A stretch of DNA of 64,000 bases from positions 682,001 to 746,000 of the forward strand of contig NZ_JXTJ01000004.1 of assembly GCF_001509835.1 (NCBI RefSeq). The letters are read 5' to 3'. Position 1 is the first letter of the stretch. Each line of letters starts with the position of its first letter. Shown here piece after piece: positions 36,730-45,555 of the stretch. A model generated the notes under the pieces. That model did no database searches, was not told the origin of the DNA, and worked only from the letters and a program-made list of their open reading frames with translations. The stretch comes from Allobosea sp. WAO. GTDB lineage: Bacteria; Pseudomonadota; Alphaproteobacteria; Rhizobiales; Beijerinckiaceae. The translations under genes were made by a program, and so were the position numbers.

Positions 36730-37578
36730 ATGGGGCAGGTCGCGGTTTTCGAGTCGGTCAAGGCGATGCGCGCCGCAGTAGCCGGTTGGCACGCCGCTGG
36801 CGAGAAGGTCGCGCTGGTACCGACCATGGGCGCGCTGCATCAGGGCCATATCGCGCTGGTCACCGAGGCGCAGAAGCATGCCAAGCACGTCATCGTCTCG
36901 ATTTTCGTCAACCCGACGCAGTTCGCGCCGCATGAGGATTTCAAGAAGTATCCGCGGACGTTCGAGGGCGATCGCGCCCAGCTCGAAGCGGTCGGTGCCG
37001 ACGCGATCTTCTTCCCGCCGGTCGAGGAGATGTATCCGCCGGGTTTCGCCACTCGCGTCCTGCTGCTCGGGCCGGCCGCGGTCGGCCTCGACGACCGTTT
37101 CCGCCCGACGCATTTTGAAGGCGTCGCAACGGTTTGCTGCAAGCTCTTCACCCAGAGCCGGGCCGATCTCGCCGTCTTCGGCGAGAAGGACTACCAGCAG
37201 CTCAAGGTGGTGACCCGCATGGCCGCCGATCTCGATCTCGGCATCGAGATCGTGCCGCTCGCGACCTTCCGCGAGCCCGACGGCCTCGCAATGTCCTCGC
37301 GCAACCGCTACCTCTCGCCCGATGAGCGGGCGCTGGCGCCCCTGCTCCACCGCGTCATGCAGGCGCTGGCGGCACGGCTGCGCAACCGCGAGGACCTGTT
37401 CCGCGCTGTCGGCGAGGCCCAGAGCGAGATCATCACCGCCGGCTTCGAGCTCGACTATCTCGAGGCGCGCCATGCGCAGACGCTAGCCCCCGTGACCTCG
37501 CTCGCCGATGGCCCGATCCGGATACTGGTCGCGGCGCGGCTCGGCGGCACGCGCCTGATCGACAATATCGCGGTCTAG
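36730..37578 (+). CDS. panC: Pantothenate synthetase
   Basis: 282 aa. ATP-dependent condensation of pantoate and beta-alanine. Motifs: VPTMGALHQGHIALV (HxGH), VSIFVNPTQFAPHEDFKKYPRT, FGEKDYQQLKVV and SSRNRYLSP (KMSKS-like). GGAGG lies 7 bp before the ATG at 36730. panB is not adjacent. An extragenic repeat starts right at the stop. Confidence 0.96.
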   Translation: MGQVAVFESVKAMRAAVAGWHAAGEKVALVPTMGALHQGHIALVTEAQKHAKHVIVSIFVNPTQFAPHEDFKKYPRTFEGDRAQLEAVGADAIFFPPVEEMYPPGFATRVLLLGPAAVGLDDRFRPTHFEGVATVCCKLFTQSRADLAVFGEKDYQQLKVVTRMAADLDLGIEIVPLATFREPDGLAMSSRNRYLSPDERALAPLLHRVMQALAARLRNREDLFRAVGEAQSEIITAGFELDYLEARHAQTLAPVTSLADGPIRILVAARLGGTRLIDNIAV

Positions 37579-37650
37579 AGCATTTTCGAGCGAAGCGGGG
37601 ACCGGTCCGCGTAAAGAAAATTCGATAAAACAAAGAGATAGAACATTTGA
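37576..37650. repeat. Rhizobiales-type dispersed intergenic repeat at the panC 3' end
   Basis: The stretch beginning TCTAGAGCATTTTCGAGCGA and containing GGGGACCGGTCCGCGTAAAG and GATAAAACAAAGAGATAGA is of a type I recognise as a common dispersed intergenic repeat in Rhizobiales genomes. It marks the boundary between panC and the caspase-hydrolase pair. Confidence 0.6.
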
Positions 37651-37685
37651 CGGCCACAACCCTAAATTGCGATACTGACGTGATA

Positions 37686-37701
37686 ACCGCGGCTCCGCGG
37701 T
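37686..37701. promoter_or_regulatory. GC-rich dyad upstream of the caspase gene
   Basis: ACCGCGG-CT-CCGCGGT, a perfect 7-bp inverted repeat 34 bp before the caspase ATG, inside an otherwise AT-richer 84-bp segment. Could be an operator or a leader hairpin. Confidence 0.35.
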
Positions 37702-37734
37702 CATCGCAAGCATCCTGTCGCGGGGGGTGGCAAG

Positions 37735-39603
37735 ATGAAGGACAGGGCCGCCGTCGTTGTCGGCGTCGATAAGACGGGTGGACTGACGTCTCTCAAATCT
37801 GCAGCAGCAGGAGCAAAAAGCGTCGCAAAATGGCTGGACGAGGAAGGGAACTTCGACGTCAAGCTTTTGACTGACGATAGCGTTCCTGTCCTGGCGAAGC
37901 AGATCGAAGATGCGATCGACGCCTTCGTCCGCCCGCCAATCCGATACCGGATGTTGCTGCTCTACTTCTCGGGCCACGGCATCTGGCATGCCCGCTCGGA
38001 CATCTGGATGCTGAGCCAGGCTCCCGGCCGCAGCGGCGAAGCCGTGAATCTCGCTGCGGCAATCGACACGGCCAGATATTGCGGCATCCCCAATGTCGTC
38101 TTCATCTCGGATGCATGTCGCTCATTGCCTGCCGACATTAACAATGCCCTGCTGAGCGGACAGAGCTGCTTCCCTTCCTATGACATCGGCGCCTCCGCCG
38201 CGAAGGTCGACGTTTTTCGGGCGACCACGCGCAATAAGGCCGCCTATGAAGCTGTCATCGGGAGCCAGACACAATCCCTTCTGACGAAGGCCTTGCTGTC
38301 GGCCTATGTCGACCCGCCGGAAGCGATCTGCCGCAAGCTCGGTCACGGCCAGGCACAATTCGAGGTCGTGCCGAACAGGCTTCTTGAAGACCATCTCCAG
38401 GAAACGGTCGATGATCTCCTCGATAAAATCGATCCGTCCCTGCAACAACCGATCGAAGTGGAAGTGCCCTCCGACGACGACATCTATATCGGCCGCGCGC
38501 GACGTACGGTTGTTGGTGGTGGCACCTGGATTCCGCCGCTCGATTTCGGATTTCCAGGCGCGGGCGAATGGGACAAACTCGCCAAAGCCGAAAGCTGGAC
38601 AGGAGGGGGCTCGTCCTTCCCGGACATGCCCAAGCCTGCTCCCTCGCAACAGAAACCGCGCAGCCGCGTCCACGCGCGCGAGGAAATCGGCAGGGCCGCG
38701 CAGGAGGGCGTCCGGTCTGCGCTAGGGCTGGGAGAAGCCTCCGATTCTGCCTCAGGCGGAACGAACGCATTGGCAGCCATGTTGCAGAAGCTTGAAAAGG
38801 ACGTAACCGAGCTCCTGCCGGCTGCCGATGTCACGAGCTTCGATGGCCGGATGGGCTTTGCATTGACGGGCGCCGGCGTCAGGCGCGCGGGGTTCCGGAT
38901 GGTAGACGCCCCCGGCCCGATCGAAGCCCTTATCCCCAAAGTAGACGGGAGCGCCGCGACCCTCCTGAACATCCAGGAATCGGCCAAGGCAGCGAGCGTG
39001 ATAATCGAACTGGATGACCACCGCTGCCTCTTGCTGCCGGCCTTCGAAGGCTATGTCGGACATTGTCGGGTCGGCCGGGGCGGGCTTCGGCATGTCAGCT
39101 ACGTACCGCTTAAGGACACGCACCGCTGGCCTGCCTATCAAGCCCGCCGCGAAACGCTCGATATGCTTCGAGCCAACGTGGCCGTGGCAGCGCACTACGG
39201 GAAGTTCAGACTTCACTCCCGAAAGGACGCAGGGCGGCTCGCCGAAGAATTGTTCCAGTCGGACCCGGTCGATCCGACATTGGGTCTCTATGCGGCCTAT
39301 GCCTTCGCCGAAGCTGGCCGCTCGTCCCTCGTAGCGAGGATTCGCGCCATGATGGCTGCAGACCTCGGCGTCGAGCTTTTCGATCTTGCCATGCTCACGC
39401 GCCGCCCGGGCGGTTCCGGGCAGGCGCAGACGGAGGCCGGTACCCTTCCCGCCGTTCCGCTGTTGACGGCAGGCTGGAACTTGGTCGCATCCCGCCAGAT
39501 GCCATCGCCGGATTGGGCGGCGACGGCGAGCTCCTCGCTAGCCGGGTCGTTGTGGACGACCTTCGCGCCAGGCTGCGCCGATACGCTTTTTGAAGCCAAC
39601 TAG
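37735..39603 (+). CDS. Caspase-fold (peptidase C14) family protein
   Basis: 622 aa, cytosolic. N-terminal caspase domain (about 1-240): AAVVVGVDKTG strand, LLLYFSGHGIWH with catalytic His81, VVFISDACRSLP with catalytic Cys128, so the dyad is intact. Residues about 270-350 are a Gly/Pro/Ser-rich, charged linker. The C-terminal part (about 350-600) has no family I recognise; it is alpha/beta (FDGRMGFALTGAGVRRAGF, IIELDDHRCLLLPAFEGYVGH) and then helical. GGGGGGTGG precedes the ATG. The alpha/beta hydrolase follows 16 bp later. In bacteria such caspase-plus-extra-domain proteins often act as effectors in conflict or programmed-death systems; here that is inference from architecture and pairing. 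Confidence 0.88.
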   Translation: MKDRAAVVVGVDKTGGLTSLKSAAAGAKSVAKWLDEEGNFDVKLLTDDSVPVLAKQIEDAIDAFVRPPIRYRMLLLYFSGHGIWHARSDIWMLSQAPGRSGEAVNLAAAIDTARYCGIPNVVFISDACRSLPADINNALLSGQSCFPSYDIGASAAKVDVFRATTRNKAAYEAVIGSQTQSLLTKALLSAYVDPPEAICRKLGHGQAQFEVVPNRLLEDHLQETVDDLLDKIDPSLQQPIEVEVPSDDDIYIGRARRTVVGGGTWIPPLDFGFPGAGEWDKLAKAESWTGGGSSFPDMPKPAPSQQKPRSRVHAREEIGRAAQEGVRSALGLGEASDSASGGTNALAAMLQKLEKDVTELLPAADVTSFDGRMGFALTGAGVRRAGFRMVDAPGPIEALIPKVDGSAATLLNIQESAKAASVIIELDDHRCLLLPAFEGYVGHCRVGRGGLRHVSYVPLKDTHRWPAYQARRETLDMLRANVAVAAHYGKFRLHSRKDAGRLAEELFQSDPVDPTLGLYAAYAFAEAGRSSLVARIRAMMAADLGVELFDLAMLTRRPGGSGQAQTEAGTLPAVPLLTAGWNLVASRQMPSPDWAATASSSLAGSLWTTFAPGCADTLFEAN

Positions 39604-39619
39604 CTCGAGGGAGCGCGCT

Positions 39620-40489
39620 ATGCGGGTGTTGATGATCCACGGCCGGGCGCAAGGCGGCAAAGATCCGTCCGAACTCAAGAAGAACTGGTTGGCGACGCTG
39701 GAAATCGGATTGGCCGGCCATGGGAAGCCGCCACTCAACGCGAAGACTGTCGATTTTCCTTTCTATGGCGACCTGCTCGACGAACTGACGGCCAAGGCCA
39801 GCCTGCCGACGCCGGCCGATGTCGTGGCAAAGGGACCCGGTCAGAATGCCGAGTTCGAGCAGTTCCAGCGCTCGGTGCTGATGGAAATGAAGAAGGAGAT
39901 GCGGATATCCGACGAGGAGGTCGCTGCGCTCCTGCCTGCAGGCGCGCCTCAAGAGAAGGGTCCGGAGAACTGGGCATGGGTCCAGGCGATCGTTCGACTT
40001 CTGGATCGTCACCTCACCCCGATATCCGACATGACGATCGAGAACTTCCTGAAGGACGTCTTTCTCTATTTGACCCGACCGAACATCACCAAGAGGATCG
40101 ACAGGACCGTCGAGGCCATGTTGAGCGACGAGCCGACGCTCGTCGTCTCCCACTCCCTGGGAACCGTTGTCGCCTTCAACGTCCTGCGCAGGCACAAGGC
40201 CAAACTGAAGCTCACCAAATTCATCACGCTGGGCTCGCCGCTCGGCATCACGGCGATCAGTTCCAAACTTGGGGTCATCGAGAACCCCGCGGCAGCGGTC
40301 GGCTGGTACAACGCCTATGACGAGCGCGACATCGTCGCCCTGAATCCGTTGGATTCCTCTTACTTTCCGGTGAACCCGTCCGTCATGAACTACAACGCGG
40401 TGAAGAACCACACGGAAAATCGACACGGCATCGCCGGATACCTCAATGATCCCTCGGTCACGGCAACGGTGATGGCCGCCATGAAGTAA
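39620..40489 (+). CDS. Alpha/beta hydrolase (lipase-like) paired with the caspase gene
   Basis: 289 aa. Starts with the first strand and oxyanion region VLMIHGRAQGG; nucleophile elbow LVVSHSLGTVVAFN with Ser179 (SxSxG variant); likely acid Asp237 (NAYDERDIVAL) and His269 (ENRHGIAGYL). Between residues 55 and 160 is an inserted helical cap. No signal peptide, so it acts in the cytosol. ATG at 39620 with CGAGGGAG upstream. Sixteen bp after the caspase stop, same strand, hence one transcription unit. Whether it is a substrate or a second effector of the caspase cannot be told from sequence. Confidence 0.88.
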   Translation: MRVLMIHGRAQGGKDPSELKKNWLATLEIGLAGHGKPPLNAKTVDFPFYGDLLDELTAKASLPTPADVVAKGPGQNAEFEQFQRSVLMEMKKEMRISDEEVAALLPAGAPQEKGPENWAWVQAIVRLLDRHLTPISDMTIENFLKDVFLYLTRPNITKRIDRTVEAMLSDEPTLVVSHSLGTVVAFNVLRRHKAKLKLTKFITLGSPLGITAISSKLGVIENPAAAVGWYNAYDERDIVALNPLDSSYFPVNPSVMNYNAVKNHTENRHGIAGYLNDPSVTATVMAAMK

Positions 40490-40540
40490 ACGCGCGAGAA
40501 GCGGGCGCGCTCACCGGGCTCCAGGCAAAGGGAGCGCGCT

Positions 40541-41104
40541 CTAGAGCTTCACGTTCCTGGTGCAGGCCCGCACGAACTTGGCCTTGGCCGTGACGCCGAG
40601 CGACACGGTCTTCTTGGCGGCGTCGTAGGAGGCGTAGCTGCGTTCGCCGGGCTCCGGCGGATCGTCCAGGCTGGCGAGCGGGAACCACTGGAAGCAGGCC
40701 CTGCTGTCGCGGACGCTCTGTCTGCCATCGGCCGCGATCGTCACGATCCTGGCCGGGCAGTTCGCAGCCCAGGACTGGGTCGAGCTCGACGAGTTCGGGC
40801 CCATCTCGCAGCCGCCCTCGCCGCCGTCGAACAGGATGCTCGCGACGATGGTGGTGTCGCCGTCCCTGAATTCCTTCCAGAGGATGTCGAACGGGCCGTT
40901 CTGCCCCGGCTTCAACTCGACCAGCGCGTTCTTGTTGAGGACCGCGATGCGCTCCTTCCAGAAGCCGAAGACCCTGGCCTTCTCGGCGCCCGGCTTGCCG
41001 ATGCGCAGGATCTGCATCTCGTCCTTTGCCGTCTGGGCGTGCCCCTCCCGAGCCAGCCCGATCGAGGCGCAAAGCGCCAACGCAACCATCGCAAATCTGT
41101 TCAT
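40541..41104 (-). CDS. Secreted protein of unknown family, 187 aa
   Basis: Signal peptide MNRFAMVALALCASIGLAREGHAQ. The mature part has four Cys (GGCEMG, AANCPAR, RACFQWF, RACTRN), enough for two disulfides, and an all-beta look (ARVFGFWKERIAVLNKN, TTIVASILFDGG, KTVSLGVTAKAKFVRAC). No recognised domain. It is convergent with the alpha/beta hydrolase and 51 bp downstream of the next secreted-protein gene on its strand. Confidence 0.75.
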   Translation of the reverse strand: MNRFAMVALALCASIGLAREGHAQTAKDEMQILRIGKPGAEKARVFGFWKERIAVLNKNALVELKPGQNGPFDILWKEFRDGDTTIVASILFDGGEGGCEMGPNSSSSTQSWAANCPARIVTIAADGRQSVRDSRACFQWFPLASLDDPPEPGERSYASYDAAKKTVSLGVTAKAKFVRACTRNVKL

Positions 41105-41155
41105 CGGATATCCCCGGGGATGGGCTTCAAGCCGGCGTCAGAGCGCCGAAAGCCG

Positions 41156-42358
41156 TCACTGCTTGACGAATGTGCCGATATCGGCGCGGCATTTGTCGAT
41201 CTTTCCTGCCCGCAGGAACGCATCGAACAGGCTGCCCCCGCCCTCGGCGACGCCGAGCCCGACCAGGATGCCGCCGAGCGCCGCATCGCGCATGGCCTGC
41301 ATCTCCTCGGAGCCGGCATTGATGTTGAGGCACGGCACGAGGTCTTCGGGGCCGGCGAAGGCCGCCACCTTGCGGTCGAGCGACTTGATCAGCTGGACCT
41401 CGACGCCGTCGGGCCGCTTGACGGTCTCGAGATTGCCGACGGCGATCGTGTCGCCCTCGCCGACGGCGCCGAATTCGAGCCAGCGCTTCTTGAAGATCCA
41501 GCCGGACTGGCGCAGGCGGACCTGCACCCCTTCCATTCCGGCGCTGCAGACGAACCTGGGAAAGTTGAAGTCGGCGAGCCGGCCCTGATTGCCGTGCACG
41601 GCAAAGCGCTGGTCATCGAAGGCACCATCGGGATCGGCGGCTTCGGCGGCGGCCTTGCACCGCCTCGGCTTGACCTCGCTCTTCTTCGCTTCGCAGACGC
41701 CCTTCAACCGGCTCCAGGCCGCTTTCGGGAGATTGTCGAGCGGACGCGGGCAAGGGCCCCAGCAGCTCAGGAAGACCCAGGGCGTGCATTGGCTGTTGGC
41801 TTCCTGCAGCGCCTCGTTCGAGAGGCCGGCATCGTCGTATTCCCGCACGATGCGCTTCTCGACCTTAGTCACGACGCCGTCGACGAAGGGCTCGACGGCG
41901 CGCTGATGGCTGGCGATCAGCCTTTGCCTGACCGAAGGCCCTCCGAACATCGAGAAACTCTCGGGCCCCGCGGCCTTGTTCAGCGCGTCATCGGTCAGGG
42001 AGAAGGGCGACAGCGCCGCGCTGTCGGCATCGCCCGCACGCGCGACCTCCGCGGCCTTCTTCTCGGCTTCGGCCCTGCGGTCGACGAGGTAGCCGGCGAT
42101 GGCGGCGGAGACGTATTTTCGTGCCTCGTCGCGGCACGCCTCTTCGGTCGCATATCCCTTGCCGCGAAATTGCTGGCAGAGCTGCCCCTCGGACCTGATC
42201 GGCCGGATGTCGAGTGAAACCTGCAGGCGCGTCAGGATCTGGTTCAGCTCGGCGCCGGCGACCGGCGTCTCGATTTGTCCAGTAGCGGTCTGCGCCCATG
42301 CGCCGGTCGCAAGAACCAGCGTCGTCAGAAGTCCGAAGGCAAGTCTCACTTTAGGCAC
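41156..42358 (-). CDS. Secreted Cys-rich protein of unknown family, 400 aa
   Basis: Signal peptide (VRLAFGLLTTLVLATGAWAQ) and a mature region with at least ten Cys, including CTPWVFLSCWGPCPRPL, KGVCEAKK, RRCKAAAE and FVCSAGMEG. The middle is helical and charged (RRAEAEKKAAEVARAGD). Start is GTG at 42358 or 42349; neither has a clear ribosome site. No family recognised. Together with the neighbouring 187-aa protein it looks like a co-exported pair. Confidence 0.72.
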   Translation of the reverse strand: MPKVRLAFGLLTTLVLATGAWAQTATGQIETPVAGAELNQILTRLQVSLDIRPIRSEGQLCQQFRGKGYATEEACRDEARKYVSAAIAGYLVDRRAEAEKKAAEVARAGDADSAALSPFSLTDDALNKAAGPESFSMFGGPSVRQRLIASHQRAVEPFVDGVVTKVEKRIVREYDDAGLSNEALQEANSQCTPWVFLSCWGPCPRPLDNLPKAAWSRLKGVCEAKKSEVKPRRCKAAAEAADPDGAFDDQRFAVHGNQGRLADFNFPRFVCSAGMEGVQVRLRQSGWIFKKRWLEFGAVGEGDTIAVGNLETVKRPDGVEVQLIKSLDRKVAAFAGPEDLVPCLNINAGSEEMQAMRDAALGGILVGLGVAEGGGSLFDAFLRAGKIDKCRADIGTFVKQ

Positions 42359-42510
42359 CGTCTAGGATCAGCAGTCGAAGCCGAGGCCCTAGAGGGCGGC
42401 CGAATAACAAAGCACTAAATCGAAAGAGCGAATCCGAACACTCCCGCCTTGCGATCTCTCCGGCCTATCGCGGAGGGTCCAGCAGTCGGGTCGAAGGGCC
42501 CGGTCAGGCC

Positions 42511-43950
42511 TCAGCCGGGCGCCGCGGCAAGGCCCTTCTCGCCCAGCAGCAGCGAGTAGGCGACGAAGTATTTGTAGATATTGCTGACATACTGCACGGT
42601 TTCCCGCCCGACGAGCTCGGCGGCGACGTGTTCGACATTGCCGAACCAGACGTTCGGATCGAGCCCCTTCTGTTGGGCGATACGCCGAAATTTGCGCAGA
42701 TTGCCCGGGCCCGCATTGTAGGCTGCGAAGGCGAAGAGTACGCGGTTGCGCGCATCGATCGCCAGGTCCTTCGCGATGTAGCGCTCCGTGATGTAGCGCA
42801 TATAGGCCGCCCCCGCCTGGATGTTGCGGCCGGCATCCTTGTCGACATCGGCGATCTCGATCGGCTTGGCGGCGGCGGTCTTTGGCAGGAGCTGCATCAC
42901 CCCGACCGCGCCGCGATGGCTCCTGCGGCTCTGGTCGAGCTGCGACTCCTGATAGCCCTGCGCCATCAGCATGAGCCAGTCGAAGCGATAGGCTTCGCCA
43001 TTCGACCGGAACAGCGCGACGAGATCACGAAAGCACTGTGCATCTTCCGTCGCAAAGGCGTTTCTCACGACCCGGTCGCTGCCGAAGTATCGTCGCTTGA
43101 CGTCGTTGCCGAATGCCGTCCCCAGCCTGTGCTCGCGAACGAAGGCGTCGACCTCCTGCTTCAGCAGGGGCGAGTTCTTCCGCATGGCCCAGGCGACCGA
43201 GCCACCGCTGTGAAACACGAGGTCGGACCGCACTTTCAGCGTCGTGAAGACCAGGGACCAGAGCGCCGCCTTGTGGTCGTCGACGATGGCGAAGGGCAAG
43301 AGGCCAGCTCCGACCATTTCGAGGATATCCTCGTCCTCCAGATTGTCGTCCGCGGGCTTGATCGAGATCGGCTTCAGCCCCCTCGCCTCGAAGGCCCTGC
43401 TCAGCTCGCGCAGATGCGCGGCGTAGCTACTCGCCTCGCGCACATAGACCTCGCGGCCGGCAAGATCGTCCAGGCTGGCGAGCTCCGGCGATTTCGGACC
43501 GGTGACGATGACCTCCTTGACCCCGGACATCCAGGGCTCGGCGAAGTCCATGCCGGCGAGCCGTTCCGGCGTGATCGTCAGATTGCCGGCGACGATATCG
43601 CCGCGCCCCTCGTTCAATGCGCGCTCGAAATCGCCGCGCGGCACCGGCACGAAGGCGACGGTGATCGAAAGCGCACGGGTCTTGTGCCGCGCATTGATCC
43701 AGCTCTGGAAACGTTGGCCGAGTTCGGCGATGACGCCAAGTTGGCGGCCCCGGTCGACGAAGAACAGTGTCTTGCTGTAGGGCACGAGGATCCGGATCAC
43801 CCGCCGTTCCAGCATGCCGTCGAGATCGCCCGTCCAGGGCTTGAGCTGCGGCAAGCTCGCGACCACGGGCTTTGGCGGCCGGGACTGACCGAGCGCCGGC
43901 GACAGTAGACAGGCGCAGGCCAGGAACAGCGACAGGAGCAAACGCATCAT
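42511..43950 (-). CDS. MltF-like periplasmic lytic transglycosylase
   Basis: 479 aa. Signal peptide (1-22), an SBP_bac_3 solute-binding domain (about 50-280: RVIRILVPYSKTLFFVDRGRQLG, GRGDIVAGNLTITPERLAGMDFAEPW), then an SLT transglycosylase domain (about 325-460) with catalytic Glu in AQGYQESQLDQSRRSHRGAVGVMQLLP and AAYNAGPGN. Same order as MltF. It has no obvious lipobox, so it is probably soluble or signal-peptide cleaved after LG-Q. It cleaves glycan strands; the SBP part may sense muropeptides. Confidence 0.9.
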   Translation of the reverse strand: MMRLLLSLFLACACLLSPALGQSRPPKPVVASLPQLKPWTGDLDGMLERRVIRILVPYSKTLFFVDRGRQLGVIAELGQRFQSWINARHKTRALSITVAFVPVPRGDFERALNEGRGDIVAGNLTITPERLAGMDFAEPWMSGVKEVIVTGPKSPELASLDDLAGREVYVREASSYAAHLRELSRAFEARGLKPISIKPADDNLEDEDILEMVGAGLLPFAIVDDHKAALWSLVFTTLKVRSDLVFHSGGSVAWAMRKNSPLLKQEVDAFVREHRLGTAFGNDVKRRYFGSDRVVRNAFATEDAQCFRDLVALFRSNGEAYRFDWLMLMAQGYQESQLDQSRRSHRGAVGVMQLLPKTAAAKPIEIADVDKDAGRNIQAGAAYMRYITERYIAKDLAIDARNRVLFAFAAYNAGPGNLRKFRRIAQQKGLDPNVWFGNVEHVAAELVGRETVQYVSNIYKYFVAYSLLLGEKGLAAAPG

Positions 43951-44010
43951 GATGGCAGGCGTCCTTTCGCAGCATGCCGCCGCAGATGGCCCGCGCCGGC
44001 AAGCTCTCCC

Positions 44011-44799
44011 CTAGAAGCGGTAGGACACGCCCGCGATCGGGCCGCTGAAGCTGGTATCGTAGACGAACCCGCCGCGCCGGTAGTCGACGGCGAGATGGCG
44101 GTAGCCGACCGACACCGCCCAGTTCGCATTGAAGGCGTAGTCGACGGTTCCGCGAAGCTCCCAGGTCAGCCGCGAACTGCCAGCGCCGATATCGCCATAG
44201 GCGCTGAGGCCGAAGCCGTTGCCCAGCACGGCGTGAACGCGAACGCCGGCGACGGGATCGACCCAGCTATGGGTAGAGCCGGCCGAAAGCGCCAGCACGC
44301 CCGCGACGTTGAGATCGAGATCCGTCGAGACGGACCAGACCCGCCCGCCCGCCACCAGGTCGGCGGTGAAGGCGGCGCTGTCATAGAACCGATAGAAGCC
44401 TGTCGCCGTGGCGGTGAAGGTCTTCGAGGTCAGTGACGCGCTGGTGAAGCCGGGCACACGAGGCACCACGTCGCGACCCCGGTCGAGCGAGACGGCGACA
44501 TAGGTCAGGTCCGCCAGGAGGCCCCAGCGGCCGTTCCTGTATTCGCCCGCGACCATCGCCGCGAAGTCGAGATTGCGCAGGATGTCGGTGAACGACACGT
44601 CGATGTCGACCGTCGGCAGGTTCCGACGCGCGCCCACCGTGCCGCTCAGCCCCGACGCCCAGAAGAACGGCGTCAGACGAATCTCGACATCGGGAACAGG
44701 GATGGGAACGGGTGCTGGAGCCGGCGCCATGTCGGCGGCCTGAACCGAACCTGCCCAGCCCGCCACCACGGCCAGCAGGATTGCTGCAATACGTGACAT
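44011..44799 (-). CDS. Outer-membrane beta-barrel protein
   Basis: 262 aa. Signal peptide MSRIAAILLAVVAGWAGSVQAA, Pro/Ala spacer (APAPAPVPIPVPDVE), then alternating beta strands (FFWASGLSGTVGARR, WGLLADLTYVAVSLDRGR, FTATATGFYRFYD, GLSAYGDIGAGSSRLTWELRGTVDYAF) and a C-terminal aromatic SYRF, the usual insertion signal for the BAM complex. No specific function can be assigned. It is 60 bp upstream of the MltF-like gene on the same strand. Confidence 0.85.
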   Translation of the reverse strand: MSRIAAILLAVVAGWAGSVQAADMAPAPAPVPIPVPDVEIRLTPFFWASGLSGTVGARRNLPTVDIDVSFTDILRNLDFAAMVAGEYRNGRWGLLADLTYVAVSLDRGRDVVPRVPGFTSASLTSKTFTATATGFYRFYDSAAFTADLVAGGRVWSVSTDLDLNVAGVLALSAGSTHSWVDPVAGVRVHAVLGNGFGLSAYGDIGAGSSRLTWELRGTVDYAFNANWAVSVGYRHLAVDYRRGGFVYDTSFSGPIAGVSYRF

Positions 44800-44908
44800 C
44801 GAACGCGCCCCCGTCGTTTCGCCTGCCTGCTCAGTTAGGTCGCCGTCGGCATCTTCCCTACTCAGTCATCTCCAGTACCGGCGCACGGCCGGCCTTCCCG
44901 ACCCGCGC

Positions 44909-45388
44909 CTAGCGCGGGCAGACGTCCCAGAAGCCCTGGGTGCGCTGTGGATCGGTGTAGAACCAGCAATAGCCCGGCGCCGGCGCCGGCGAGGTCGCAT
45001 AGGCTGTGGCAGCCGCGGCCGCGACGAAGCCGACGGCAGCGCCGGACACGACGGCCATTCCCGGATGCCACCAATAATTGTTTGGGCGCACCCAGGCGGC
45101 ACCGGTCCGGCCTGCGACGACATTGCCGCGAGGGCCACGGGCGACATAGCCCCTGCCGGCGACGGCTCCCGCCGGGCCCCGCGCGGCGTAGCCCCGCCCG
45201 GCGACGACGCCGCCCCGGGGCCCGACAGCAACGCCACGCCGGGCGACACCGCCGCGATACTGGCTGAACTCGACCAGCTCGGGCACAGCGATTGTCGTGG
45301 CGGGAACAGTGGGCGTCGCCGCCGAAGCCGCGAAGGGTGCGGCAAGAGAGAGGATCGCAGCGGCCGACAGCACATGAACGGACTTCAT
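44909..45388 (-). CDS. Secreted Gly/Arg-repeat protein, 159 aa
   Basis: Signal peptide (SAAAILSLAAPFAASAA), then a repetitive segment built from GRGY(A/V)ARGP and G(A/N)V(V)AGR units (about residues 45-95), followed by WVRPNNYWWHPG, a small hydrophobic Ala/Gly stretch and a C-terminal YCWFYTDPQRTQGFWDVCPR. The pattern is frequent in Bradyrhizobium/Bosea-type genomes; function unknown. Confidence 0.8.
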   Translation of the reverse strand: MKSVHVLSAAAILSLAAPFAASAATPTVPATTIAVPELVEFSQYRGGVARRGVAVGPRGGVVAGRGYAARGPAGAVAGRGYVARGPRGNVVAGRTGAAWVRPNNYWWHPGMAVVSGAAVGFVAAAAATAYATSPAPAPGYCWFYTDPQRTQGFWDVCPR

Positions 45389-45555
45389 GGTATTCGCTCC
45401 CTTATCGGCGTCGCCATGTCTTGCAGGCCCGCGTCGGAAGCCTCCCGCGTCCCCCGGCGCAAGTCAAACGCAGAATTGCCGTTCGGTCACTGCTCACGAT
45501 ATCGCGCGAATGCCAGCCGGCTACCATGCTGCGAAGCATCGGCGCAGGCTCGGGC

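Noticed and set aside
37576..44800. Integrated mobile element carrying the caspase pair
   Set aside because: No integrase, transposase, tRNA target or flanking direct repeats are visible; only a dispersed repeat at the left side, so transfer is not shown.
45200..45260. Tandem DNA repeat or CRISPR-like array in the Gly/Arg-rich gene
   Set aside because: The repetition is at protein level (GRGY-ARGP units) with imperfect DNA repeats and no spacers.
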